Assembly (NCBI GenBank): GCA_029939035.1
Contig: JAOZTS010000027.1
Span: 1-12,730, forward strand
Direction: 5' to 3'
DNA from: Candidatus Altimarinota bacterium
Lineage (GTDB): Bacteria > Patescibacteriota > Gracilibacteria > UBA1369 > LOWO2-01-FULL-3
Length of the DNA: 12,730 bases
Under the pieces are notes generated by a model. That model ran no database searches, was not told the DNA's origin, and worked only from the letters and a program-made list of their open reading frames with translations. Positions 1 to 6,765 of this stretch are shown one piece after another (the stretch's first letter is position 1; each line of letters starts with the position of its first letter). Made by a program: the position numbers and the translations under genes.

Positions 1-1
1 A

Positions 2-178
2 AAAGCTCCGCGACGCCATGGACCATTTTGGCCCGTTGTTGGAGCTGTTGGAATGCTGGTTTGTTGTCTTCTACTGAAATCATATGGTTATGACAAAGAT
101 TGGAAAGGATGGGAATTGGATGAAGACGGAAATAAGGTGAAAATTATGGATGAGATGATGGATGAGGTTGTTGAGTAA
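2..178 (+). CDS. C-terminal fragment of a hypothetical membrane-anchored protein (5' end outside window)
   Basis: An open frame runs in from the left edge and stops with TAA at 176-178, giving 58 residues. It holds one hydrophobic stretch near the start (PFWPVVGAVGMLVCCLLL) followed by a strongly acidic tail ending DEMMDEVVE. This pattern suits a transmembrane helix followed by a short soluble tail. The next gene on the same strand starts 23 bases later, so the two may be co-transcribed. The family is not recognised. Frame 3 is also open from base 3 to a TGA at 75-77 and reads protein-like (KLRDAMDHFGPLLELLECW), so the fragment could instead be the end of a frame-3 gene, or the two frames could reflect a frameshift. 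The longer frame is preferred because its acidic tail looks coding throughout. Confidence 0.45.
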   Translation, partial: KAPRRHGPFWPVVGAVGMLVCCLLLKSYGYDKDWKGWELDEDGNKVKIMDEMMDEVVE

Positions 179-201
179 TTTTTTGATGGTATAGTTGGCC
201 C

Positions 202-1437
202 ATGAAAATTCTGATTATTGGAGGTGGAGCTGCCGGAATGATGGCAACTGCCACTATTGTAGAGAGTGGAGCGGATGCAGAGGTTTGTCTTGTCGACAAA
301 AATGCTGAACTTGGACGTAAAGTGGTTATTTCTGGTGGGGGCCGGTGTAATCTGACTACGGCTGAGGAGGAAATGAGTTCTTTGGTTGCGGCTTATCCCC
401 GTGGTGGGCGTTGGCTGAAGTTTTGTATGCATGAGTGTCCTCCTGGTGATGTTTGTGAATGGTTCGAGGAGCATGGAATTCCTTTGAAAACTGAGGGGAA
501 GAAGATTTTCCCTATTTCAAATAAAGGCACAGATATTACGAGTATGTTTCAGCGGCTTTTTGCTGAGAGGGATGTGGAGGTTCTGATGAAGACAGCTGTT
601 ACGGGGATTGAGAGAGAAGGAGATGGATTTAGGGTTCGGTTTGAATATGGAGAAAAATATTGTGACAAACTGATTATTGCAACTGGTGGGCATGCCTATC
701 GCGACACTGGATCAACAGGTGATGGATACACGTTTGCTCAGGCTCTTGGCCACAACATCACTCCTTTGGCGGCAACATTGACCTCATTTTCGGCTGCTGA
801 GGAATGGATTTCTGATTTGGCGGGTGTGAGTGTGCAAAATGCGAAGTTCAAGCTTGTTGGAAAGGAAAAGCATGAATGGTCTGGACCATTTTTGTTTACT
901 CATAAAGGAGTGACTGGTCCTGGGATTTTCGCACTATCTTCTTTGTCAGCTTTTGAGGAATGTTCTGCGGAGAATCCTTTGAAGTTGTTTATCGATTTTG
1001 TGCCGGATTTTGCGTATCAGGAACTGGCTGATGAGGTTGATAATTCCCCAAAGGTGGCATTGGGAAAAATTCTGAAAAAATATTTGCCGAAGTCTTTGTT
1101 GAAGGTGATTTTTCAGGATCTTGGGGTGGATGGTTCGAAGGTTGTTTCTGAAGTGGCTAAAAAAGATCTGAACCGAGTGATTGAATCCTTGAAGAACTTT
1201 GAAATCACTTTGAATGAACGAACAGCGGGTTCTGAAATTGTTACAGCTGGTGGTGTTGATTTGAAAGAAGTTGATCAGAAAACTATGGAATCAAAAATTT
1301 GCCCGAATTTGTATTTTGGGGGTGAACTTTTGGATGTTGATGGATTTACCGGTGGATATAATCTTCAGAATGCGTGGGCAACTGGTCGATTGGCTGGATT
1401 GAGCGTCCTTGCCGCTGATGCTGGAAAAACTGAGTAA
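202..1437 (+). CDS. BaiN/HI0933-like (YhiN family) FAD-dependent oxidoreductase
   Basis: This 411-residue protein, of about the usual family length (near 400), belongs to the HI0933/BaiN-type flavoproteins, often annotated NAD(P)/FAD-dependent oxidoreductase or aminoacetone oxidase family. The N terminus is a Rossmann FAD-binding fold with GGGAAG at residues 7-12 and an acidic residue after the second strand (LVDK, D32). The family signature SGGGRCNLT is at 44-52, a second dinucleotide motif IIATGG is near residue 155, and the C-terminal FAD site reads FGGELLDVDGFTGGYNLQ followed by AWATGRLAG. It is cytosolic and soluble; the physiological substrate of most members is unknown. The ATG start sits 23 bases after the upstream gene with no Shine-Dalgarno sequence, and the motif comes immediately after it, so the start is secure. 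The last 92 bases are shared with the opposite-strand helicase gene. Confidence 0.9.
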   Translation: MKILIIGGGAAGMMATATIVESGADAEVCLVDKNAELGRKVVISGGGRCNLTTAEEEMSSLVAAYPRGGRWLKFCMHECPPGDVCEWFEEHGIPLKTEGKKIFPISNKGTDITSMFQRLFAERDVEVLMKTAVTGIEREGDGFRVRFEYGEKYCDKLIIATGGHAYRDTGSTGDGYTFAQALGHNITPLAATLTSFSAAEEWISDLAGVSVQNAKFKLVGKEKHEWSGPFLFTHKGVTGPGIFALSSLSAFEECSAENPLKLFIDFVPDFAYQELADEVDNSPKVALGKILKKYLPKSLLKVIFQDLGVDGSKVVSEVAKKDLNRVIESLKNFEITLNERTAGSEIVTAGGVDLKEVDQKTMESKICPNLYFGGELLDVDGFTGGYNLQNAWATGRLAGLSVLAADAGKTE

Positions 1438-2728
1438 CCTTGTAGTCCATCCAGATGTGACGTTTTTGGATTGGGACTTTTAGAGTTATCCCTTCCATAC
1501 TTGTGCAACGGCTGAGAGCAACGTAGATTTGCCCGTGTGCAAAGGTTCCTCGGCCGATGTCTATGATTACTTTTTCGAAAGTTTTGCCTTGGCTTTTGTG
1601 GATTGTCACTGCCCAAGCGAGGCGAAGTGGGAATTGGTGGAATGAGCCGGCTATTTCCGTGTCGAGTTTTTGTGTTTCTTCATTGAAGAAATATTTGTGG
1701 ATGTTCCAGTCATGCTTGCATACTTTGACTGTTTTACCTGTGTCGAGTTTTACTGTGAGCACATCGTCTATTTCGATGTCGTCGAATTCGATTTTCGTGA
1801 TTTTGCCAATGCTTCCGTTTACCCAGCGTCCTGCCGGATCGTTGTTTAGAAGCATGACTTGGGCACCTTCTTTAAGTTCGAGTTCTTTGAGTGTTGGGAG
1901 GCTTCGGTTGGAGAACTCCCCTTCTACTTCCCCAAAATATGTTTCTTGTTTCGTGGCTAGTTTGTTGAGTTCTGTGAGATTCTTTGTGTCGGCTGCTGCG
2001 TTTGTTGTTGTGAGGGTGATTACAAAGTCTTTTGTGCCATTGGTGTCGCAATCCGGATCGTGTTGTTGGTTTAGGACTTCTAATTCTTCTGCGGTAATGC
2101 TGTTGTCCCTTACTTTGTTTAATAATCTGATGAAATCGTTGTCACTTTGTCGGTAGATTTTTTCTAATTCCAAAAATGTCATCTCTAAATCTTGGATGCA
2201 TTTTGCTGAAAAGAAATATGGGCTGTTGTATTGAGTTCTGAATATTTCTTTTTCTGCTGCTCCTGCAACGACTGGTGGGAGTTGGTATAAATCCCCTATG
2301 AAAACCATTTGAACGCCTCCAAACGGCATATTTAGCTCCTGACGGTGATGTCTCAGCGACACGTCGATGCAGTCGAGGAGATCGGCTCTGAGCATCGAGG
2401 ATTCATCTATAACTATCATGTCGAGACTGCTAATTAGTTTTATTCTTTTAGCCGTGAGTTTGTGCTCTAGAACCTTGTCAGGGGTTATGTTTGGCGGGAT
2501 GAGGAAGAAAGAGTGGATAGTTTGGCCCTCTACGTTGAGGGCGGCCACACCTGTTGGAGCCAGAACAGCTACTCGTTTCTTTGTAGTTGCTTTGAAGTGC
2601 TCTAGAAGTGTTGATTTTCCAGTCCCTGCATTACCTGTGATAAATAGATTTTGAGTAGAATTCTCGAGCAGATTTAGGGCTTTTTCGAATTCCGGATTTA
2701 TCTCAATTTTTGTCTGTTTTTTATTCAT
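1346..2728 (-). CDS. PIF1-like superfamily 1B DNA helicase
   Basis: The protein has 460 residues from the ATG at 2728. It carries the helicase motifs in order: Walker A GNAGTGKST (32-40), motif Ia LAPTGVAAL, Walker B IDESSM (107-112), motif III GDLYQLPPV, and C-terminal motifs AWAVTIHKSQGKTF and YVALSRCTS typical of the PIF1/RecD-like 1B group. It is an ATP-driven 5'-3' helicase, probably acting in replication or repair. The frame stays open upstream to a TTG at 2839, but that part lies inside mntP and is not helicase-like, so the ATG before NKKQTKIE is chosen. No Shine-Dalgarno sequence precedes it; TATCTT lies 8 bases before the ATG and might make the transcript nearly leaderless. The final 30 or so residues are antisense to the flavoprotein's conserved FAD-binding C terminus and look like a tail gained by loss of an earlier stop. 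Confidence 0.9.
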   Translation of the reverse strand: MNKKQTKIEINPEFEKALNLLENSTQNLFITGNAGTGKSTLLEHFKATTKKRVAVLAPTGVAALNVEGQTIHSFFLIPPNITPDKVLEHKLTAKRIKLISSLDMIVIDESSMLRADLLDCIDVSLRHHRQELNMPFGGVQMVFIGDLYQLPPVVAGAAEKEIFRTQYNSPYFFSAKCIQDLEMTFLELEKIYRQSDNDFIRLLNKVRDNSITAEELEVLNQQHDPDCDTNGTKDFVITLTTTNAAADTKNLTELNKLATKQETYFGEVEGEFSNRSLPTLKELELKEGAQVMLLNNDPAGRWVNGSIGKITKIEFDDIEIDDVLTVKLDTGKTVKVCKHDWNIHKYFFNEETQKLDTEIAGSFHQFPLRLAWAVTIHKSQGKTFEKVIIDIGRGTFAHGQIYVALSRCTSMEGITLKVPIQKRHIWMDYKVTQFFQHQRQGRSIQPIDQLPTHSEDYIHR

Positions 2729-2807
2729 GGAACAAGAAGATACATCAAAATGTTTAGGATTGGAATGTTGAAAGACTTTAGCACTTTTTTGGGGAGGTTT
2801 TGCAGAT

Positions 2808-3359
2808 TCAAAAATTGATTGCACCATGTTCAATTGCAATGCTTATGCCAATTGCAATTAAAATAATTCCACCAATTAATTCAGCTTTCTTTTTCAAAAT
2901 CCGTTTTAATATTTTCCCTAAATAAATCCCATTTATTGAAAACAAGAAAGCTGCTAATCCTATGGTAATTGATGGATAAAAATATGTTTTATCAAGTAAA
3001 GAATAGCTCAAACCGACTCCCAGGGCATCTATACTTGTTGCTATCCCCAAGATTATTAGAACCTTGTGTTTTAAAGAAAACTCCTTTTCTTCAGATTTCT
3101 CAAACGATTCGATTATCATTTTTCCACCTATAATAACAAGCAGAAATAATACAATCCAGTGATCAAAAGAATCAATATAACTCCTAAAAGGATTTCCTCC
3201 CCAATAGCCAATTAAAAACATTAAAAGTTGAAATATACCAAAATACAATCCAACTAATAGTGCATTTTTGAAATTGACTTTCTTTAAGCTTGCACCACCA
3301 CTAATCGATACCGTAAACGAATCCATGGCGAGCGCAACTGCAATGATAAGAGTGTTCAT
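2808..3359 (-). CDS. mntP: MntP-type manganese efflux pump
   Basis: This 183-residue polytopic membrane protein matches the MntP (YebN, DUF204) family in length and in its internally repeated design. The first repeat starts AMDSFTVSISGGA (D13) and the second has GIATSIDALGVGLS; each carries a membrane-buried aspartate that the family uses for Mn2+ export. About six hydrophobic segments are visible, and the protein ends with IGISIAIEHG, a usual family ending. It should export Mn2+ from the cytoplasm and limit its toxicity. The gene begins 20 bases after the Fic gene stop on the same strand, with no Shine-Dalgarno sequence, and so probably depends on the Fic transcript. The stop codon is TGA, good evidence that TGA is not reassigned here. 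No Mn2+ riboswitch (yybP-ykoY type) was recognised upstream. The gene is AT-rich like the others in the block. Confidence 0.88.
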   Translation of the reverse strand: MNTLIIAVALAMDSFTVSISGGASLKKVNFKNALLVGLYFGIFQLLMFLIGYWGGNPFRSYIDSFDHWIVLFLLVIIGGKMIIESFEKSEEKEFSLKHKVLIILGIATSIDALGVGLSYSLLDKTYFYPSITIGLAAFLFSINGIYLGKILKRILKKKAELIGGIILIAIGISIAIEHGAINF

Positions 3360-3379
3360 TTTGAGAGTAGCAATTAAAT

Positions 3380-4309
3380 TTATTTTGAATTTTTCTCATA
3401 ACTCTGTACCGCTTCTTTTGTGGTGACCCAATTTCTTTTTTGCTTATGTGCATCTATCTTCCCTTCTTTTGCAAGCTTTCCTAAATATGCCTGTGAATAA
3501 GAACAGTATTTTGTTGCTTCTGCTAAGCTTATCCATTTTTCCTTTTCTTTTGTGGGGGTAAGAGTATCAAGGTATATACTTAATGATCGTAAAACTGCCT
3601 GCCCTATAAAATTCACTAGAGGTTTGTAATTCCCCTGATCTGCCATCGCTAGAACTCTATAATACTTCTGCCTATCATTTTTTTGAATAATTACTAATGG
3701 GAATCCGTATTGCATGAGAAAAATATTCATAGCTAATCTCCCAATTCTACTATTTCCATCTTCAAATAGGTGGATATGAACTAATTTGTGATGGAATACT
3801 GCGGAAAACTCTACAATATCCATCTTTTTGTAGTTTTTTTTTGCCCAATTTATGAGTTCTTTCATTTTTATTGGCACTTCTAATGTTGACGGTGGTGCGT
3901 GGTGATCAGTTCCGGTAATAAAGACATCACGATTTCTATATTTCCCTGAAATTTCTTTATCAATTTCTTGAATAATTAATGAATGCAGAGTTTTTATTAG
4001 ATGTTCTGATATTGTGTTTTTACTTTTATGCTCAATTAGTTCATAAAGAAAATCCAATGCCTCTTTGTGATTTTTTGCTTCTAAATGATCTTTGAGCGAC
4101 TTACCTTTTACAGTAATCCCCTGTTGTATAACCCAATAGGTCTCTTTGAGTGTCAAAGTATTCCCCTCAATTGCATTTGAATTATAGGTCATTTCAATTT
4201 CAAAACGTTCACGGAGCTTTTGAAGGAGGGTTTGTGAAATTGGTCTCAATTTATTGAGGCGTCTTAGTTTTTCCTCTAGTAATTTGTGAATATTTTGTTT
4301 AAGCAACAT
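3380..4309 (-). CDS. Fic/DOC family protein with N-terminal inhibitory helix and C-terminal excisionase/MerR-like helix-turn-helix (Fic protein 1)
   Basis: The protein has 309 residues. Fic proteins transfer AMP (or related groups) from a nucleotide to target hydroxyl side chains. Residues 44-49, SNAIEG, form the inhibitory (S/T)xxxE(G/N) motif N-terminal to the Fic core, marking it as class II with self-inhibition through E48. The active-site loop is HLFEDGNSRIGR (180-191): the catalytic His and the D/E, N and Arg residues are present, but the usual GNGR reads GNSR. The flap region (GKYRNRDVFITGT, then HAPP) is typical. The last 50 or so residues (WISLAEATKYCSYSQAYLGKL onwards) look like an excisionase/MerR-type DNA-binding helix-turn-helix, suggesting autoregulation. 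An inverted repeat lies 9 bases before the ATG. There is no Shine-Dalgarno sequence. mntP follows by 20 bases. No separate antitoxin gene is seen. Confidence 0.9.
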   Translation of the reverse strand: MLLKQNIHKLLEEKLRRLNKLRPISQTLLQKLRERFEIEMTYNSNAIEGNTLTLKETYWVIQQGITVKGKSLKDHLEAKNHKEALDFLYELIEHKSKNTISEHLIKTLHSLIIQEIDKEISGKYRNRDVFITGTDHHAPPSTLEVPIKMKELINWAKKNYKKMDIVEFSAVFHHKLVHIHLFEDGNSRIGRLAMNIFLMQYGFPLVIIQKNDRQKYYRVLAMADQGNYKPLVNFIGQAVLRSLSIYLDTLTPTKEKEKWISLAEATKYCSYSQAYLGKLAKEGKIDAHKQKRNWVTTKEAVQSYEKNSK

Positions 4310-4318
4310 ACAGGGCTG

Positions 4319-4351
4319 GGTTGGATAGGTCTATTTTCAGCATATCCAACC
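4319..4351. promoter_or_regulatory. Inverted repeat upstream of Fic gene 1 (candidate operator)
   Basis: Two perfect 9-base arms, GGTTGGATA (4319-4327) and TATCCAACC (4343-4351), flank a 15-base spacer. The near arm is 9 bases from the Fic ATG. On the minus strand a weak promoter (TTGTTT, 17 bases, TATGCT) would place its -10 across the far arm. The position and symmetry suit a dimeric repressor site, possibly for the Fic protein's own helix-turn-helix. The same arms could form a 9-bp hairpin in the leader RNA. Confidence 0.5.
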
Positions 4352-4383
4352 TTGTGTCGAAAAACAAGCTAAAAACTGTGAAG

Positions 4384-4420
4384 CCCCTCATTTGAAGGAC
4401 GGTAGAACTTTTTAGAGGGG
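4384..4420. repeat. Stem with CCCCTC/GAGGGG arms in the Fic 1-antiporter spacer; possible decayed IS200/IS605-type right end
   Basis: CCCCTC (4384-4389) and GAGGGG (4415-4420) can pair around a 25-base loop. The context on the plus strand, TGAAGCCCCTC before the stem and GGGGAATGTGG after it, resembles the 3' end of IS200/IS605 tnpB genes and their guide-RNA ends. The plus frame here reads AKNCEAPHLKDGRTF then TAG, vaguely like a TnpB tail, but is blocked by a stop at 4326-4328. No tnpA or tnpB gene is present. This is pattern resemblance only. Confidence 0.25.
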
Positions 4421-4446
4421 AATGTGGAAGTTTGTTGACGAGATTG

Positions 4447-4463
4447 CTAAAGAATTGCTTTAG
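4447..4463. repeat. Short hairpin after the antiporter gene
   Basis: CTAAAG (4447-4452) and CTTTAG (4458-4463) pair around AATTG. It lies 13 bases beyond the antiporter stop. It is AT-rich and has no T-run after it on the minus strand, so it is a poor intrinsic terminator. Confidence 0.3.
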
Positions 4464-4476
4464 TCTAGTCTTTTGT

Positions 4477-5709
4477 TTATTGCTTTTTTAATAAATCACT
4501 ACTTAATCGATTCACTCTAAATTTTAAGGCAAATGGCACTATTAGTGTTGTGGTGAAGGCAACTAATACAAGGATCGTAAGGTGGCTTTGGTCTAATATC
4601 CCTAATTCAAAACCTACTGATGCCAATATTAATTCCACAGTTCCTCTGCCATTCATCCCATAACCAACAGTTAGTGAATCTTTCAATTTCATTCCTCCAA
4701 GATATGCTCCTATTCCTGCGCCAAGAACTTTCCCAGCGAAAGCAGCAACAAATATTGCTAGAAGCATTAAAGGTGTTTCGCCTAATGCGGAAAAATCGAC
4801 TTTAAATGTTATGTAAATTATAAAAAGTGGCCCAAGAAAACCATTGGTTATAACGTTGAATCTTTCTTTTAATTTATTAAAGAGAATTTTTCCTGTTATT
4901 TCTTCCCTTACCATTAGTCCTGCTAAATATGCTCCAATAATAAAATGGATTCTCATCATTTCTGCAAAAAAGGCAAAGAATAGACCTACAATTATTGCAA
5001 ATGTAAAACCTCTAACGGTTTTTTGTTTCATAAACTTTGTAATGTAGGGATAGAATTTATAGCCTATTAATATTGAAAGGACGAAAAATAGACTTGCTTC
5101 AGTAAGAGTTACAACTGAATCAAACAATGTGAATTCCCCCGTAATAACAGCCTTAATCGCTACCGCCAGAACCACGAATGAAATCAAATTATCTATCATG
5201 GCAGAGCCCATGATTTTGTAACCAAATTTTGTTTTTAAAAGTTTTAAATCACTTAATATTCTTGATTTGGTGACTAGTGATGTTCCTGATATTGCTGCAC
5301 CAATAAAGAGCCCTTGCAATAAACTTCCACCCAGAGAAACAACTGCCAATGTGCCAAGTGCAAATGGAATTATTGTCCCCCATAATCCAATTAGTATAAT
5401 TTTTTTTCTTGTGCGGAATAGTTTTTTAGGATCAGTCTGGAGTCCTGCATAAAACATTAGGAAAAACATCCCTAATTTTGCTACAAATTCCAACCCCTCT
5501 GAAGGGCCAATAATATTTAGAACTGCAGGTCCTATAATAAGTCCTGCTAAAAGTTCTCCCAACACCGCAGGCAATTTGATTCTTTCAAATAGCCCTCCTA
5601 CTAACCAAACCACTACAAGTAAAAATAAAATGCTTACAATAGGAAGATTTAGTACTCGATATGCATTCTCTGTGAATGATGCAATAAATTCTGGCATGAT
5701 TTTGGTCAA
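4477..5709 (-). CDS. CPA2-type (Kef/NapA-like) cation:proton antiporter, membrane domain only
   Basis: This 410-residue protein is almost entirely hydrophobic, with about 12 membrane segments, and matches the Na_H_Exchanger domain. Visible landmarks are LPAVLGELLAGLIIGP (46-61), LGMFFLMFYAGL (79-90), GAAISGTSLVTKSRIL (137-152), the ion-site helix SAMIDNLISF (169-178), FAGKVLGAG with the conserved Lys in the C-terminal half, and GMNGRGTVELI. It should exchange Na+ or K+ for H+ across the inner membrane. It lacks the C-terminal TrkA/RCK domain of full Kef channels. At the ion site the second Asp of the usual DD pair is Asn (D173-N174). The TTG at 5709 is taken as start because GGAG lies 8 bases before it; the ATG at 5697 is the alternative. 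It lies 94 bases downstream of Fic gene 2 and has its own -10 sequence. Confidence 0.88.
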   Translation of the reverse strand: MTKIMPEFIASFTENAYRVLNLPIVSILFLLVVVWLVGGLFERIKLPAVLGELLAGLIIGPAVLNIIGPSEGLEFVAKLGMFFLMFYAGLQTDPKKLFRTRKKIILIGLWGTIIPFALGTLAVVSLGGSLLQGLFIGAAISGTSLVTKSRILSDLKLLKTKFGYKIMGSAMIDNLISFVVLAVAIKAVITGEFTLFDSVVTLTEASLFFVLSILIGYKFYPYITKFMKQKTVRGFTFAIIVGLFFAFFAEMMRIHFIIGAYLAGLMVREEITGKILFNKLKERFNVITNGFLGPLFIIYITFKVDFSALGETPLMLLAIFVAAFAGKVLGAGIGAYLGGMKLKDSLTVGYGMNGRGTVELILASVGFELGILDQSHLTILVLVAFTTTLIVPFALKFRVNRLSSDLLKKQ

Positions 5710-5717
5710 AATATAAT

Positions 5718-5721
5718 CTCC
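5718..5721 (-). promoter_or_regulatory. Shine-Dalgarno sequence supporting a TTG start
   Basis: GGAG (minus strand) ends 8 bases before the TTG at 5709 and 20 bases before the in-frame ATG at 5697, so it favours the TTG. It is the only well-placed Shine-Dalgarno sequence I found before a start codon in the window. Confidence 0.45.
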
Positions 5722-5723
5722 AA

Positions 5724-5732
5724 ATTATACCA
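5724..5732 (-). promoter_or_regulatory. Extended -10 promoter element of the antiporter gene
   Basis: The minus strand reads TGGTATAAT, a perfect -10 hexamer with the TGn extension; no good -35 box lies upstream, which extended -10 promoters can tolerate. A start about 7 bases downstream would fall near 5717 and leave only an 8-base leader before the TTG, cutting off the GGAG. So either transcription starts a little earlier than usual, or the ATG at 5697 is used. Confidence 0.45.
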
Positions 5733-5803
5733 TTAACAAGCTCTTTTTGGAAGATTAACTTAACTAAACTTTGAACTTTTTGGAGGCTTTTGGGGCCTTT
5801 GAT

Positions 5804-6676
5804 CTACATCCCAATCTTCCAAACTCCCTTTTCCCTGAATGCTGGAATAGTTTGTCTGCGTGCGGAGTTTAAAAGTGTATTAAACGATCTTTTTTGTGTT
5901 TTTGAATAGCCCTTTAAGCTCACTATTTTTTCACTTTTCAAATATGTAATACGTTTATGAAAAGATTCAAGCAATGCTAGTGTTAAAATTTTTGCCATGT
6001 TACTTGTTTTTTTATTGTTTTCGTATTCCTTAAAACTCTCATAGTATTTCTGTTTACCTTTATTTCTTACAATTAAAGGAGGAAACCCCAGCCGGATTAA
6101 TTGGTAATTAATCAAAACACGCCCTATTCTTCCATTTCCATCAATAAATGGGTGAATATGCTCAAATTCAAGATGAAATCTCGCTATTTTATCAATAAAA
6201 TACCCTTCGATGTCACTTGCGTATTCTAAGGTCGCATTATCCATCATCCTTTCTACTTGTTCTGGAGCAGGAGCAATATAAGTTCCAACACGTACATATT
6301 CACCATCTTTTCTATATCTTCCCGCAATTTCGTTATTAATATTTGTAATTAACATTTTGTGTAGAAGCAAAATCATTTCAGAATCAATTTCTTTTTCTTT
6401 TGCTTTTTCTTGGATATACTCGCTTACCGTTGCAAGATTTTTAGCCTCAAATACTTCTCTTAACGATACGTCCCTAGAAATCTCAAGTTCCATAAGAATT
6501 TTTTCAGTTTCTTTTATAGTAAGAGTGGAATTTTCAATTGCGTTAGAGTTGTAAACGGTTTCAGGAAGTTCAGCCTCATAAATAATATTCAGCAAAGATT
6601 CTTTCCCTTGCTTCAATTTTTCATACTCTTTTTTGAGAGAGCCTATCCTTTTTTTGTAGTCTTTGGTTGTATTCAT
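5804..6676 (-). CDS. Fic/DOC family protein with canonical active site (Fic protein 2)
   Basis: The protein has 290 residues. SNAIEN (44-49) is the class II inhibitory motif, in the same register as in Fic protein 1, and HPFIDGNGRIGR (175-186) is a fully canonical Fic active-site loop, so AMP-transfer chemistry is expected once E48 is displaced. The flap GRYRKDGEYVRVGTYIAPAPEQVERMM is typical. An N-terminal helical, lysine-rich stretch (1-30) precedes the inhibitory helix. The last 50 or so residues (KIVSLKGYSKTQKRSFNTLLNSARRQTIPAFREKG) look like a small helical, basic, possibly DNA-binding domain, with less certainty than in Fic protein 1. The two Fics share layout but differ clearly in sequence, so they are not a recent duplication. 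The ATG has no Shine-Dalgarno sequence; repeated operator-like motifs lie just upstream. The stop is TAG. Confidence 0.9.
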   Translation of the reverse strand: MNTTKDYKKRIGSLKKEYEKLKQGKESLLNIIYEAELPETVYNSNAIENSTLTIKETEKILMELEISRDVSLREVFEAKNLATVSEYIQEKAKEKEIDSEMILLLHKMLITNINNEIAGRYRKDGEYVRVGTYIAPAPEQVERMMDNATLEYASDIEGYFIDKIARFHLEFEHIHPFIDGNGRIGRVLINYQLIRLGFPPLIVRNKGKQKYYESFKEYENNKKTSNMAKILTLALLESFHKRITYLKSEKIVSLKGYSKTQKRSFNTLLNSARRQTIPAFREKGVWKIGM

Positions 6677-6691
6677 GCATCAACTCTATCA

Positions 6692-6763
6692 TATTAACGG
6701 GTTTTCTGCAAGAATGCGTTAATACCTGCTTGAACTCGAGTGGATTAACGTATTCTGGAATAC
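6692..6763. promoter_or_regulatory. Operator-like repeats upstream of Fic gene 2
   Basis: Arms TATTAACG (6692-6699) and CGTTAATA (6717-6724) form an 8-bp inverted repeat with a 17-base spacer. A third copy of ATTAACG lies at 6744-6750, and it leads into a near-perfect palindrome GTATTC-TG-GAATAC (6750-6763). The near arm is 15 bases before the Fic ATG, and a TATGAT hexamer overlaps this arm region on the minus strand, only 11 bases before the ATG. The arrangement suits a repressor binding over its own promoter. Confidence 0.45.
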
Positions 6764-6765
6764 TT

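Noticed and set aside
2782..2800. Similar CCTCC/AAAAAGT-like strings after the mntP and Fic 2 stops (also near 5777-5795)
   Set aside because: Short, imperfect, and without pairing or a T-run on the minus strand; treated as chance.
2808..2810. Recoded TGA (as in code 25 lineages)
   Set aside because: TGA closes mntP at its natural end, and all other genes read cleanly in the standard code.
2729..2839. Longer helicase with a TTG start at 2839
   Set aside because: The extra 37 residues overlap mntP and resemble no helicase domain; the ATG at 2728 is 31 codons before Walker A, a normal distance.
3380..6676. Fic genes as two-gene toxin-antitoxin modules
   Set aside because: No small antitoxin gene is adjacent; both proteins carry the inhibitory motif within their own N terminus.
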